From: Streptomyces albus subsp. albus
GTDB taxonomy: Bacteria; Actinomycetota; Actinomycetes; Streptomycetales; Streptomycetaceae
DNA: 64,000 nt
Reading direction: 5' to 3'
NCBI RefSeq assembly: GCF_000719865.1
Contig: NZ_JOID01000009.1
Span: 116,029-180,028 of the forward strand
Shown: positions 8,618 to 16,490 of the stretch, one piece after another
Layout: each line of letters opens with the position of its first letter
Position numbering within the stretch: the stretch's first letter is position 1
The notes under the pieces: generated by a model
What the model was told of the DNA's origin: nothing
What the model saw: the letters and a program-made list of their open reading frames with translations, nothing else
Database searches by the model: none
Position numbers and translations under genes: made by a program

Positions 8618-9086
8618 AAGGCGTCAGTCCCATCGGGGTGCGGTGGAGCGTCCACGGCGGAGCGGGGCGGCGGTGCGGCGGAGGCGGGGCGGAAAGGCGA
8701 GCCGCGGCGCGGCTGCGGCCCCGGCCCGGGAATCGTATGCCCCGGTCCGGCGGCCGCCAGACCGGCCACCGGACGGCAGCCCCGCACACCGGCCGGACCG
8801 CGTCCGGACCGCGGCCGGGCGGCGGCCGGGCGGCGGCCGGGCGGCGGCCGACGATGCCGGGGCCCGCGGATCGGCGGGATCCGGGCCGGATCCCGGGCCG
8901 GCGGCCGCTCTCGGGAACAGCCCCGCAGCCCCAAGGTGTTACCGCGCGTAAGCCAACTCGGTCCTCCCTATTGACCCGCCAGTAACCACAGCCCCATCCT
9001 GAGCCCCGACCCCTGGTGCGACGGGGTGCCGGAACGTCCCCGGCCGCCGGACCACCTCCTCCCCTCACTCCCCCGGGGCTTGACGC
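8618..9086. other. Divergent intergenic region between nuclease and ceramidase genes
   Basis: Contains GC-rich direct repeats (GGCCGGGCGGC units around 8815-8850) and, closer to the ceramidase, the only AT-richer stretch (8955-9000) with a TTGACC at 8971 next to CCGCCAGTAA. That stretch is the most likely promoter or operator site for the ceramidase gene. No gene of convincing character is present. Confidence 0.4.
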
Positions 9087-11165
9087 ATGCCGATACGGAC
9101 AACCCGCTCCGAAGACCGCCATCCGCGCCCCGCGCGCCGCCCGCTCCGCGCCCGCGCGGTCGCCCTCACCGCCACCGCGGCCGGCCTCGGCTCACTCCTC
9201 CTCGGCTCGGCCGGCGCCGCCCCCGCGACCGCCGCGGCCGACGGCTACCAAGTCGGCGTCGGCATCGCCGACATCACCGGTGAGGCCGCCGAGGTCGGCA
9301 TGATGGGCTACGCCCGGCTCGACCAGGAGACCTCCGGCATCCACTCCCGCCAGTGGGCGCGCGCCTTCGCGGTCGCCGACGGCAGCGGCGGCCGCACGGT
9401 CTTCGTCTCCACCGACCTCGGCATGATCATGCAGGGGGTGCAGCAGGAGGTCATCCGCCGGCTCGGTGAGCGCTACGGCTCCCGCTACACGGACTCCAAC
9501 GTCGTCCTCTCCGCGACCCACACCCACGCGGGCCCCGGCGGCCACTCCCACCACCTGCTCTACAACCTGACGATCCTGGGCCACAAGAAGAAGACCTACG
9601 AGGCGATCGTCTCGGGCATCGTCCGGGCCGTCGCCGCGGCGGACGCCGACCTCGCCCCCGGCAAGGTGAAGATCGCCACCGGGGAGCTGGACGGCGCCAA
9701 CGTCAACCGCTCTCAGGAGGCGTTCCGGCGCAACCCGGCCGAGGACCGGGAGCGCTTCCCGGACGGCGTGGACCGCTCGATGACCGTGCTGCGCTTCGAA
9801 CAGCAGGGACAGCCGGTCGGCATGGTGAGCTGGTTCGCCACCCACGCCACCTCCATGACCCCGGAGAACACCCTCATCAGCCCGGACAACAAGGGCTACG
9901 CCCAGTACCACGTCGAGCACGACGTGAACGGTGTCGAGTGGGGCGAGCGCGGCAAGTTCGTCGCGGCCTTCCCGCAGTCCAACGCCGGCGACATGTCGCC
10001 CAATCTGCGCGAGGGCGGCGCGAAGGGCCCCACGGACGACGAGTTCGAGAACACCGAGATCATCGGGAAGCTCCAGGCCGACAAGGCCGTCGAGCTCTTC
10101 GACGCGGCGAAGGAGGAGCTGACCGGCCCCATCGCCCACCGTCAGCGCTACATCGACTTCTCCGGCGTCGAGGTCGGTCCCGCGTACACCGGCGACGGGC
10201 GGACGCACAGCACCTGCCCCGCCGCGCTCGGCCAGGGCTTCACCGCGGGCGCCGAGGACGGACCCGGCCCCGACATCGCCGAGGAGGGCGAGCTCAAGCC
10301 GAACCTCCTGCTCACCGCCGCCGGAACGGTCGTCGCCCCGACCCCGGCCGCGGTGCGCGAGTGCCAGAAGCCCAAGCCGGTCTTCATCACCACCGGTGTG
10401 CAGAAGCCGTCCTGGACTCCGCAGGTCCTGCCCCTCCAGCTCGTCCGCATCGGCCAGTTGACGCTGACCGCCGCCCCGGCGGAGTTCACCGTCGTCGCCG
10501 GGCACCGCGTGATGGACACCGTCGCGGAGAAGCTCGGCCCCTCCGCGAAGCACACCGTCTTCGCCGGCTACTCCAACGCCTACTCCGGCTACGTCACCAC
10601 ACCCGAGGAGTACGACGCCCAGCACTACGAGGGCGCCTCCACCCACTTCGGCCGCTACACGCTCCCCGCCTACGAGCAGGAGTTCGCGAAGCTCGCCGGC
10701 GCCCTGCGCGCGGGCGAGCCCACCCCGAGCGCCGTGCGGCCGCCGTGGCTGGGCAAGACGCAGCTCGACGTGAAGCCCGGCGTCGTCCTGGACTCCCCGC
10801 CGCTCGGCAAGGAGTTCGGCGACCTCGCCGAACAGCCGGCCGCGGGCTACGCGCCCGGTGAGCGCGCCGAGGCCGTCTTCTACACCGGCCACCCGCGCAA
10901 CAACCTCCGCACCGAGGGCACGTTCCTGGAGGTGCAGCGGCGGACCGACGGCGGCTGGCGGACGGTGGCCACCGACAACGACTGGTCCACCGCCTACCGC
11001 TGGAAGCGCTCCTACGCGGCCGTCTCCACGGCCACCACGAGCTGGGAGATCCCGGCGGACGCGGAGCCGGGCACGTACCGGTTCGTCCACCGGGGCGACA
11101 CCCGCAACCTGCTCGGGGAGATCGACGGCTTCACCGGCGTCTCCCGCACCTTCACGGTGAACTGA
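9087..11165 (+). CDS. Neutral/alkaline ceramidase, secreted
   Basis: Hydrolyses the amide bond of ceramides to sphingosine and fatty acid; bacterial forms are exported enzymes. The 692-aa length fits the family. Residues 1-50 form an Arg-rich signal peptide with a hydrophobic core (VALTATAAGLGSLLLG) and an Ala-rich cleavage region before DGYQVGVGIADITG, the conserved mature start. The zinc-binding ATHTHAGPGG is at residues 143-152, and NAGDMSPN matches the family NGDVSPN nucleophile motif with the catalytic serine at residue 304. The C-terminal 150 residues form the usual beta-sandwich (YKW and FTGVSRTF region). The gene stands alone, ends before a hairpin, and is divergent from the nuclease lipoprotein. 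Confidence 0.93.
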   Translation: MPIRTTRSEDRHPRPARRPLRARAVALTATAAGLGSLLLGSAGAAPATAAADGYQVGVGIADITGEAAEVGMMGYARLDQETSGIHSRQWARAFAVADGSGGRTVFVSTDLGMIMQGVQQEVIRRLGERYGSRYTDSNVVLSATHTHAGPGGHSHHLLYNLTILGHKKKTYEAIVSGIVRAVAAADADLAPGKVKIATGELDGANVNRSQEAFRRNPAEDRERFPDGVDRSMTVLRFEQQGQPVGMVSWFATHATSMTPENTLISPDNKGYAQYHVEHDVNGVEWGERGKFVAAFPQSNAGDMSPNLREGGAKGPTDDEFENTEIIGKLQADKAVELFDAAKEELTGPIAHRQRYIDFSGVEVGPAYTGDGRTHSTCPAALGQGFTAGAEDGPGPDIAEEGELKPNLLLTAAGTVVAPTPAAVRECQKPKPVFITTGVQKPSWTPQVLPLQLVRIGQLTLTAAPAEFTVVAGHRVMDTVAEKLGPSAKHTVFAGYSNAYSGYVTTPEEYDAQHYEGASTHFGRYTLPAYEQEFAKLAGALRAGEPTPSAVRPPWLGKTQLDVKPGVVLDSPPLGKEFGDLAEQPAAGYAPGERAEAVFYTGHPRNNLRTEGTFLEVQRRTDGGWRTVATDNDWSTAYRWKRSYAAVSTATTSWEIPADAEPGTYRFVHRGDTRNLLGEIDGFTGVSRTFTVN

Positions 11166-11234
11166 CCGGGGGCCGGCCGGCCTCGGCGGACGGGCCACGG
11201 CCGCCGACCCGGCCCCCAGCCCCCTCCCAGGGGC

Positions 11235-11275
11235 ACGGCGCCCGTACTCCCGGTGGACGGGGGTGCGGGCGCCGT
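11235..11275 (+). terminator. Hairpin after ceramidase gene
   Basis: Perfect 10-bp arms (ACGGCGCCCG at 11235-11244 and CGGGCGCCGT at 11266-11275) around a 21-nt loop, about 70 bp after the ceramidase stop and about 70 bp before the end of the convergent methyltransferase. No U-tract follows, as is usual in Streptomyces. Confidence 0.5.
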
Positions 11276-11343
11276 GGCGTGCGCGCGGGCCCTCGCGCAC
11301 GCTCGTACGCCGGGGTACGGGACCCGCCCGGTCCGTACATCCC

Positions 11344-12012
11344 TCAGGCGGGGCGCTCGGCCATGACGACCACGCCCGGCCCGACGTTCTCGTCCGCGGG
11401 GAGCCGGAGTTCGGCGACCGGACGCAGTCCGGCCCGTTCGATCAGGTCCACGAGCTGCTCCGGCCGCCATTTGTACGTGGTCCAGCGCACGGGCACCCCT
11501 CCGTAGGCCTCGGTGCGCACCAGGTCCTCGTCGCCGACGTGCGTCGCGGTGATGAAGTGGCCGCCCGGCTTCAGGGCGCGCGCGAACAGGGCGAGGACCT
11601 GGGGCAGCACGGTGCGGGGCAGGTTGAACAGCGACCACCACCCGAGCACGCCGCCGAGCGAGGCCTCCGCGAGATCGAGCTCGGTGGCGGAGGCGACGCC
11701 GAAGCGGCATCCCGGGTGCAGACGGCGCGCGTTCTCGATCATCCGGGGTGAGAGATCGACCCCGGACACATCGAGTCCGCGTTCGGCGAGGTAGGCGGTG
11801 ACCGTGCCGGGCCCGCAGCCGACGTCGAGGACGGGCCCGAGTCCGCTCACCGTGTCGGCGAAGGCGTCGATGGACGCCTTGAGCCACGGATGGGTACGGA
11901 TGTCACCGATCCCCGTCGTCAGCACCATGTCGGCGTAGTTGTCGGCCGCCCGGTCATAGGACTCGCGGACCACGTCGAGATCCGCCGGGCGGTCGATGGA
12001 GTGTGCGCGCAT
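11344..12012 (-). CDS. Class I SAM-dependent methyltransferase
   Basis: Small-molecule type methyltransferase, 222 aa. Motif I is VLDVGCGPGTVTAYLAERG (about residues 55-73), followed by the acidic motif II VSGVDLSPRMIENAR, motif post-I GVASATELD and a LGWWSLFNLPRTVLPQVLALFARALKPGGHF segment containing the motif III PGG. The N-terminal SYDRAADNYADMV is typical of the ubiE/BioC-like group, but no substrate can be assigned. The start ATG chosen gives this conserved beginning; the frame is open 78 bp further upstream without homologous character. It ends 28 bp after the mfd stop side, both on the minus strand, so co-transcription with mfd is possible. Confidence 0.8.
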   Translation of the reverse strand: MRAHSIDRPADLDVVRESYDRAADNYADMVLTTGIGDIRTHPWLKASIDAFADTVSGLGPVLDVGCGPGTVTAYLAERGLDVSGVDLSPRMIENARRLHPGCRFGVASATELDLAEASLGGVLGWWSLFNLPRTVLPQVLALFARALKPGGHFITATHVGDEDLVRTEAYGGVPVRWTTYKWRPEQLVDLIERAGLRPVAELRLPADENVGPGVVVMAERPA

Positions 12013-12040
12013 CGGCCCACGATAGGCCGCCGGCCCGCCC

Positions 12041-15000
12041 TCAGGACACCACCGTCGTGAGGAACTCCCCCGTCCACGCGAGCAGTTCACGGCCGACCAG
12101 CGGCTTGCCGCCGATCCGGGCCGTCGCCGGGCGCGGCACCAGGAGCTGCTTCGTGGCCGGCTTGATCACCGCCCGCGGGTGGAGCCGCTTCAGCCGCAGC
12201 TCCTGCGACTCCCGCAGCTCCACCGGGCCGAAGCGGATGCTGGAGCCCTGCAGCGTGATGTCCGTGACCCCGCAGGACCGGGCCAGCATCCGCAGGCCGG
12301 CCACCAGCAGCAGGTTCTCCACCGGCTCCGGGAGCTTTCCGTAACGGTCCGTCAGCTCCTCGCGGACGGCGGCGATGTCCTCCTCGGAGGTGGCGGAGGC
12401 GATCGCCCGGTACGCCTGGAGGCGCAGCCGCTCGCCGGGCGCGTAGTCGTGCGGGACGTGCGCGTCCACCGGCAGCTCGATCTTGACCTCCAGCGGCGGC
12501 TCCTCCTCCACGCCGCCCTCCAGGGAGGCGCGGTAGTCGGCCACCGCCTCGCCCACCATCCGCACGTACAGGTCGAAGCCGACGCCGGCGATGTGCCCGG
12601 ACTGCTCGCCGCCGAGGAGGTTGCCCGCCCCGCGGATCTCCAGGTCCTTCATGGCGACGTACATGCCCGCGCCCATCTCGGTGTGCTGTGCGATGGTCGC
12701 CAGCCGCTCGTGGGCGGTCTCGGTGAGCGGCTTCTCCGGCGGGTAGAGGAAGTAGGCGTAGCCGCGCTCGCGGCTGCGGCCGACGCGGCCCCGGAGCTGG
12801 TGGAGCTGGGAGAGGCCGAAGTTGTCGGCGCGCTCCACGATGAGGGTGTTGGCGTTGGCGATGTCGATGCCGGACTCGACGATCGTCGTGGAGACCAGCA
12901 CGTCGAACTTCTTCTCCCAGAAGTCGACCACGACCTGCTCCAGCGCGCCTTCCGACATCTGGCCGTGCGCGGTCGCGATCCGCGCCTCGGGCACGGCCTC
13001 GCGCAGCCGGGCGGCCGCCCGGTCGATGGACTCCACCCGGTTGTGGATGTAGAACACCTGGCCCTCGCGCAGCAGTTCGCGGCGGATGGCGGCGCCGATC
13101 TGCCGGGTGTCGTACGGGCCGACGAAGGTGAGGACGGGGTGCCGCTCCTCCGGCGGGGTGGTGATCGTGGACATCTCGCGGATGCCGGTGACGGCCATCT
13201 CCAGGGTGCGCGGGATGGGCGTCGCGGACATGGTCAGCACGTCGACGTTGGCGCGGAGCTTCTTCAGCTGCTCCTTGTGCTCGACGCCGAAGCGCTGCTC
13301 CTCGTCGACGATGACGAGCCCGAGGTCCTTGAACTTCGTCTCGGAGGAGAACAGCCGGTGGGTGCCGATGACGATGTCGACGGACCCCTCCCGCATCCCC
13401 TCCAGCACGGCCTTGGCCTCGGCGTCGGTCTGGAAGCGGGACAGCGCCTTCACGGTGACGGGGAAGGCGGCGTAGCGCTCGGTGAACGTGCCCATGTGCT
13501 GCTGCACCAGCAGGGTGGTGGGCACGAGCACCGCGACCTGCTTGCCGTCCTGGACGGCCTTGAAGGCGGCCCGGACCGCGATCTCCGTCTTGCCGTAGCC
13601 GACGTCGCCGCAGATCAGCCGGTCCATCGGGACCGACTTCTCCATGTCCTCCTTGACCTCGGAAATGGTGGTGAGCTGGTCGGGCGTCTCCGCGTACGGG
13701 AAGGCGTCCTCCAGCTCCCGCTGCCAGGGGGTGTCGGGGCCGAAGGTGTGGCCGGGGGCGGCCATCCGGGCCGAGTAGAGCCGGATGAGGTCGGCGGCGA
13801 TCTCCTTGACGGCCTTCTTGGCGCGGGCCTTCGTCTTCGTCCAGTCGGCGCCGCCGAGCCGGTGCAGCGTCGGGGCCTCGCCGCCGACGTACTTGGTGAC
13901 CTGCTCCAGCTGGTCGGTCGGGATGTACAGGCGGTCGCCGGGCTGGCCGCGCTTCGCGGGGGCGTACTCCACCAGCAGGTACTCGCGGGTGGCGCCCTGG
14001 ACGGTGCGCTGCACCATCTCCAGGTAGCGGCCGACGCCGTGCTGCTCGTGGACGATGTAGTCGCCCGCCTCCAGGGTCAGCGGGTCGATGGTCTTGCGGC
14101 GGCGGGCCGGCATCCGGGCGCCGTCCTTGCCGGCGGTCTTCTGGCCGGTGAGGTCCGTCTCGGTGAGCACGGCCAGCTTGAGGCCGGGGTCGGTGAAGCC
14201 CTGGTCGAGGGTGCCGCAGGCGACGTGCACGACGGACGGGGCGATGGCCTCCGGTCCGGCCCCGAGCCCGTCCTCCAGCCGTGCGGGGATGCCCTCGCCG
14301 CCGAGCACCTCGGCCATCCGGGCCGCCGTGCCGTGGCCCTCGGTGAGATAGACGGCGCGCCAGCCGTCGGCCAGCCAGCCCTTGGTGTCGGCCAGTGCGC
14401 GGGCGGTGTCGCCGCGGTAGCTCTCGGCGGCGCGCATGCCCAGCTTGACGGTGTCCCCGCCGGCCTCCTCGTCGGCCGCGAAGGGGCTGACCGACCACCA
14501 GGGCATGTCGAGTTCCCGGGCCCGCTCCCGGACCTCGGCGATGCTCCGCAGGGAGGCCGCGCCGACGTCGATGGGCGCCTCGCCGGTGTCCGCCATGGCG
14601 GTGGCCGCCCAGGACGCCTGGAGGAACTCCTGGCTGGTGGCGACGAGATCGGCCGCACGGGTGCGGACCCGCTCCGGGTCGCAGACCACCGCCATGCTGC
14701 CCTCGGGAAGGACGTCGACCAGCAGTTCCATCTCGTCGACCAGGACCGGCGCCAGGGACTCCATGCCCTCCACCGCGATCCCCTCGGCGATCTTGCCGAG
14801 CAGCTCGCCCAGCTCCGGGCGGGCTTCGGCGAGCTCCGCGGCCCGCCGCCGCACGTCCTCGGTGAGCAGCAGCTCCCGGCAGGGGGGCGCCCACAGACCG
14901 TGCTCGGCGACCTCCAGGGAGCGCTGGTCGGCGACCTTGAAGTAGCGGATCTCCTCGGCCTCGTCGCCCCAGAACTCCACCCGCAGGGGGTGCTCCTCGG

Positions 15001-15586
15001 TGGGCGGGAAGACGTCGAGGATGCCGCCGCGGACGGCGAAGTCGCCGCGCTTCTCGACGAGTTCGACCCGGGCGTACGCGGCGGCGGCCAGCGCCTCGGT
15101 GATCGCGGCCAGATCGGCGCTCTCCCCCTGCCGCAGGCTGACCGGCTCCAGCTCCCCCAGCCCCTTGACCTGCGGCTGGAGCACGGAGCGCACGGGGGCG
15201 ACGACGACCCGCACGGGGCCGGCGGACGGGTCGTCCGCCGAGGGGTGGGTGAGACGGCGCAGCACGGCGAGGCGGCGGCCGACGGTGTCGGAGCGGGGCG
15301 AGAGCCGCTCGTGCGGCAGCGTCTCCCAGGACGGGTACTCCACGACCTCGTCCGGGGGCAGCAGGCAGCGCAGGGCGGCGGCGAGGTCCTCCGCCTCGCG
15401 GCCGGTGGCGGTGACGGCCAGCACGGTGCGCCCGGCCTCGCGGGCGAGGGCCGCCACGGCGAAGGGGCGGGCGGCCGGCGGGCCGACGAGATCGACGTGC
15501 GGCCGGCGGCCGTCGGAGGCGGCCCGCACCGCTTCGGCGAGCGCGGGGTCGCGGACGACGGCGTCGAGCAGACCGTGCAGGCTCAT
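12041..15586 (-). CDS. mfd: Transcription-repair coupling factor
   Basis: ATP-dependent translocase that removes RNA polymerase stalled at DNA lesions and recruits UvrA for excision repair. At 1181 aa it has the full family length. In order it carries the UvrB-like module (VVAPVRSVLQPQVKGL), the CarD-like RNA polymerase-interacting domain (GDYIVHEQHGVGRYLEM), the helicase motor with Walker A GDVGYGKTEIAVR, DEEQ box VIVDEEQRFG, motif III MSATPIPRTL and motif VI QLRGRVGRSRERG, and the C-terminal TRCF domain (LTDRYGKLPEPVENLL). The ATG at MSLHGLLDAV is preferred over the open frame upstream because this is where homology-like sequence begins. A long plus-strand open frame across this gene is only an antisense artefact. 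Confidence 0.97.
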   Translation of the reverse strand: MSLHGLLDAVVRDPALAEAVRAASDGRRPHVDLVGPPAARPFAVAALAREAGRTVLAVTATGREAEDLAAALRCLLPPDEVVEYPSWETLPHERLSPRSDTVGRRLAVLRRLTHPSADDPSAGPVRVVVAPVRSVLQPQVKGLGELEPVSLRQGESADLAAITEALAAAAYARVELVEKRGDFAVRGGILDVFPPTEEHPLRVEFWGDEAEEIRYFKVADQRSLEVAEHGLWAPPCRELLLTEDVRRRAAELAEARPELGELLGKIAEGIAVEGMESLAPVLVDEMELLVDVLPEGSMAVVCDPERVRTRAADLVATSQEFLQASWAATAMADTGEAPIDVGAASLRSIAEVRERARELDMPWWSVSPFAADEEAGGDTVKLGMRAAESYRGDTARALADTKGWLADGWRAVYLTEGHGTAARMAEVLGGEGIPARLEDGLGAGPEAIAPSVVHVACGTLDQGFTDPGLKLAVLTETDLTGQKTAGKDGARMPARRRKTIDPLTLEAGDYIVHEQHGVGRYLEMVQRTVQGATREYLLVEYAPAKRGQPGDRLYIPTDQLEQVTKYVGGEAPTLHRLGGADWTKTKARAKKAVKEIAADLIRLYSARMAAPGHTFGPDTPWQRELEDAFPYAETPDQLTTISEVKEDMEKSVPMDRLICGDVGYGKTEIAVRAAFKAVQDGKQVAVLVPTTLLVQQHMGTFTERYAAFPVTVKALSRFQTDAEAKAVLEGMREGSVDIVIGTHRLFSSETKFKDLGLVIVDEEQRFGVEHKEQLKKLRANVDVLTMSATPIPRTLEMAVTGIREMSTITTPPEERHPVLTFVGPYDTRQIGAAIRRELLREGQVFYIHNRVESIDRAAARLREAVPEARIATAHGQMSEGALEQVVVDFWEKKFDVLVSTTIVESGIDIANANTLIVERADNFGLSQLHQLRGRVGRSRERGYAYFLYPPEKPLTETAHERLATIAQHTEMGAGMYVAMKDLEIRGAGNLLGGEQSGHIAGVGFDLYVRMVGEAVADYRASLEGGVEEEPPLEVKIELPVDAHVPHDYAPGERLRLQAYRAIASATSEEDIAAVREELTDRYGKLPEPVENLLLVAGLRMLARSCGVTDITLQGSSIRFGPVELRESQELRLKRLHPRAVIKPATKQLLVPRPATARIGGKPLVGRELLAWTGEFLTTVVS

Positions 15587-15757
15587 GGGGGCTTCATCCG
15601 TCCCGGGAGGAGAGGGGCAACGCGAACGGCCCGGCACGCCGCCGCTTGCGCATGGGGTGCGGGCGGGCGGACGGTCCGGGTGAGGCTCTCAGCCTACGTC
15701 GCCGCACGGACAGCCGTGGCCGCGCGGCGGCGGGGCGGGGTGGACACACCGGGCCAC

Positions 15758-15778
15758 ATGGCGCCACAATGGCGCCAT
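15758..15778. promoter_or_regulatory. Probable VapB operator overlapping the antitoxin start codon
   Basis: A perfect 9-bp inverted repeat, ATGGCGCCA then CAA then TGGCGCCAT, whose right arm ends within the start codon of the antitoxin. Each arm contains the palindrome TGGCGCCA, and the two copies are 11 bp apart, one helical turn, as expected for two ribbon-helix-helix dimers binding side by side. VapB-type antitoxins repress their own operons through such sites. No Shine-Dalgarno sequence lies upstream of the ATG. Confidence 0.65.
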
Positions 15779-16007
15779 GAAGCGGATCAATCTCCGGGAT
15801 GTTCCCGACGAGACGTACAAGACGCTCGTCCGATGCGCCGAGGCCAACCGCCAGTCCCTCAACGCTTTCGTCGTCGACCAGCTGGAGGACCTCGCCAAGA
15901 CCGCGAACCTGACCACCTATCTGGACCTCTACGAGCCCCCCGCGGGCACCGGCATCAGCATCGAGGACGCCGTGGACGCCGTGCGCGCCGCGCGGGAGGA
16001 GGAGTGA
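15777..16007 (+). CDS. Ribbon-helix-helix antitoxin of a VapBC/FitAB-type pair
   Basis: Small 76-aa protein with an N-terminal Arc/FitA-like ribbon-helix-helix (MKRINLRDVPDETYKTL beta-strand then helix, ANRQSLNAFVVDQLED second helix) for DNA binding. The acidic C-terminus (GISIEDAVDAVRAAREEE) should wrap the toxin active site. Its stop overlaps the start of the PIN-domain gene in GTGA, the standard antitoxin-toxin arrangement. No ribosome-binding site precedes the ATG; a leaderless transcript starting at or near the ATG is likely, and the palindromic operator covers this point, so autorepression would be direct. VapB versus FitA naming is a matter of subfamily. Confidence 0.85.
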   Translation: MKRINLRDVPDETYKTLVRCAEANRQSLNAFVVDQLEDLAKTANLTTYLDLYEPPAGTGISIEDAVDAVRAAREEE

Positions 16008-16405
16008 GCCTCGCCATCGTGGACGCCTCCGTCCTCACCTCCTTCTACGCCGCCGACGACCACCGGCACGGAAAGATCAGGTCCCGGCTCGCGGCCGGAG
16101 ACGCCCTGTACGCACCCGCGCACATCGACGCGGAGGTGGTGTCGGCACTCCGCGGCATGGCCCGGAAGGACAGGGAGCTGGAGACCGCCGTGCCCGCGGC
16201 ACTGCGACACCTCGCCGCGTTCCCGATCCGCCGCGTCCCCGTGTCGCGCCTCTTCGAGAGAATCTGGGAACTCCGCGGGAACGTCACCGCCTACGACGCC
16301 GCCTACGTTGCCCTGGCGGAGCAACTGGGCGGCCCGTTGATCACCTGCGACGCGAAGCTCGCCGGCGCGGGCGGGACCCACTGCGTTTTCGACGTGATCG
16401 TCTGA
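16004..16405 (+). CDS. PIN-domain ribonuclease toxin (VapC-like)
   Basis: Toxin of 133 aa, a metal-dependent endoribonuclease expected to cut tRNA or rRNA when freed from its antitoxin. All four acidic PIN-domain residues are present: Asp7 in IVDASVL, Glu44 in HIDAEVVSAL, Asp98 in TAYDAAYVALA and Asp116 in ITCDAKL, so the enzyme appears intact. The GTG start overlaps the antitoxin stop (GTGA). The same frame is open for 3.8 kb upstream across the mfd antisense, so the start had to be set from the antitoxin overlap and the conserved beginning. It is followed by a hairpin terminator. Confidence 0.88.
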   Translation: MSLAIVDASVLTSFYAADDHRHGKIRSRLAAGDALYAPAHIDAEVVSALRGMARKDRELETAVPAALRHLAAFPIRRVPVSRLFERIWELRGNVTAYDAAYVALAEQLGGPLITCDAKLAGAGGTHCVFDVIV

Positions 16406-16431
16406 TCCCCCGGAGGCCGGATCAACAGGAC

Positions 16432-16472
16432 GGAGCGGGCCCCGGACCGCCCAGTGGTCCGGAGCCCGCTCC
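16432..16472. terminator. Bidirectional hairpin between vapC and ABC permease genes
   Basis: Long stem: GGAGCGGGC (16432-16440) pairs with GCCCGCTCC (16464-16472), one mismatch, then CCGGACC (16442-16448) pairs with GGTCCGG (16456-16462), with a 7-nt loop. It lies between the toxin stop and the convergent permease stop, so it can serve both. Confidence 0.75.
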
Positions 16473-16490
16473 GCTCATGGCAACCGCGCG

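Noticed and set aside
12179..16405. Plus-strand open frame of 1408 codons across mfd and into the toxin gene
   Set aside because: Antisense of mfd in GC-rich DNA; only the last 133 codons (VapC) have protein character, set by the GTGA overlap with the antitoxin.
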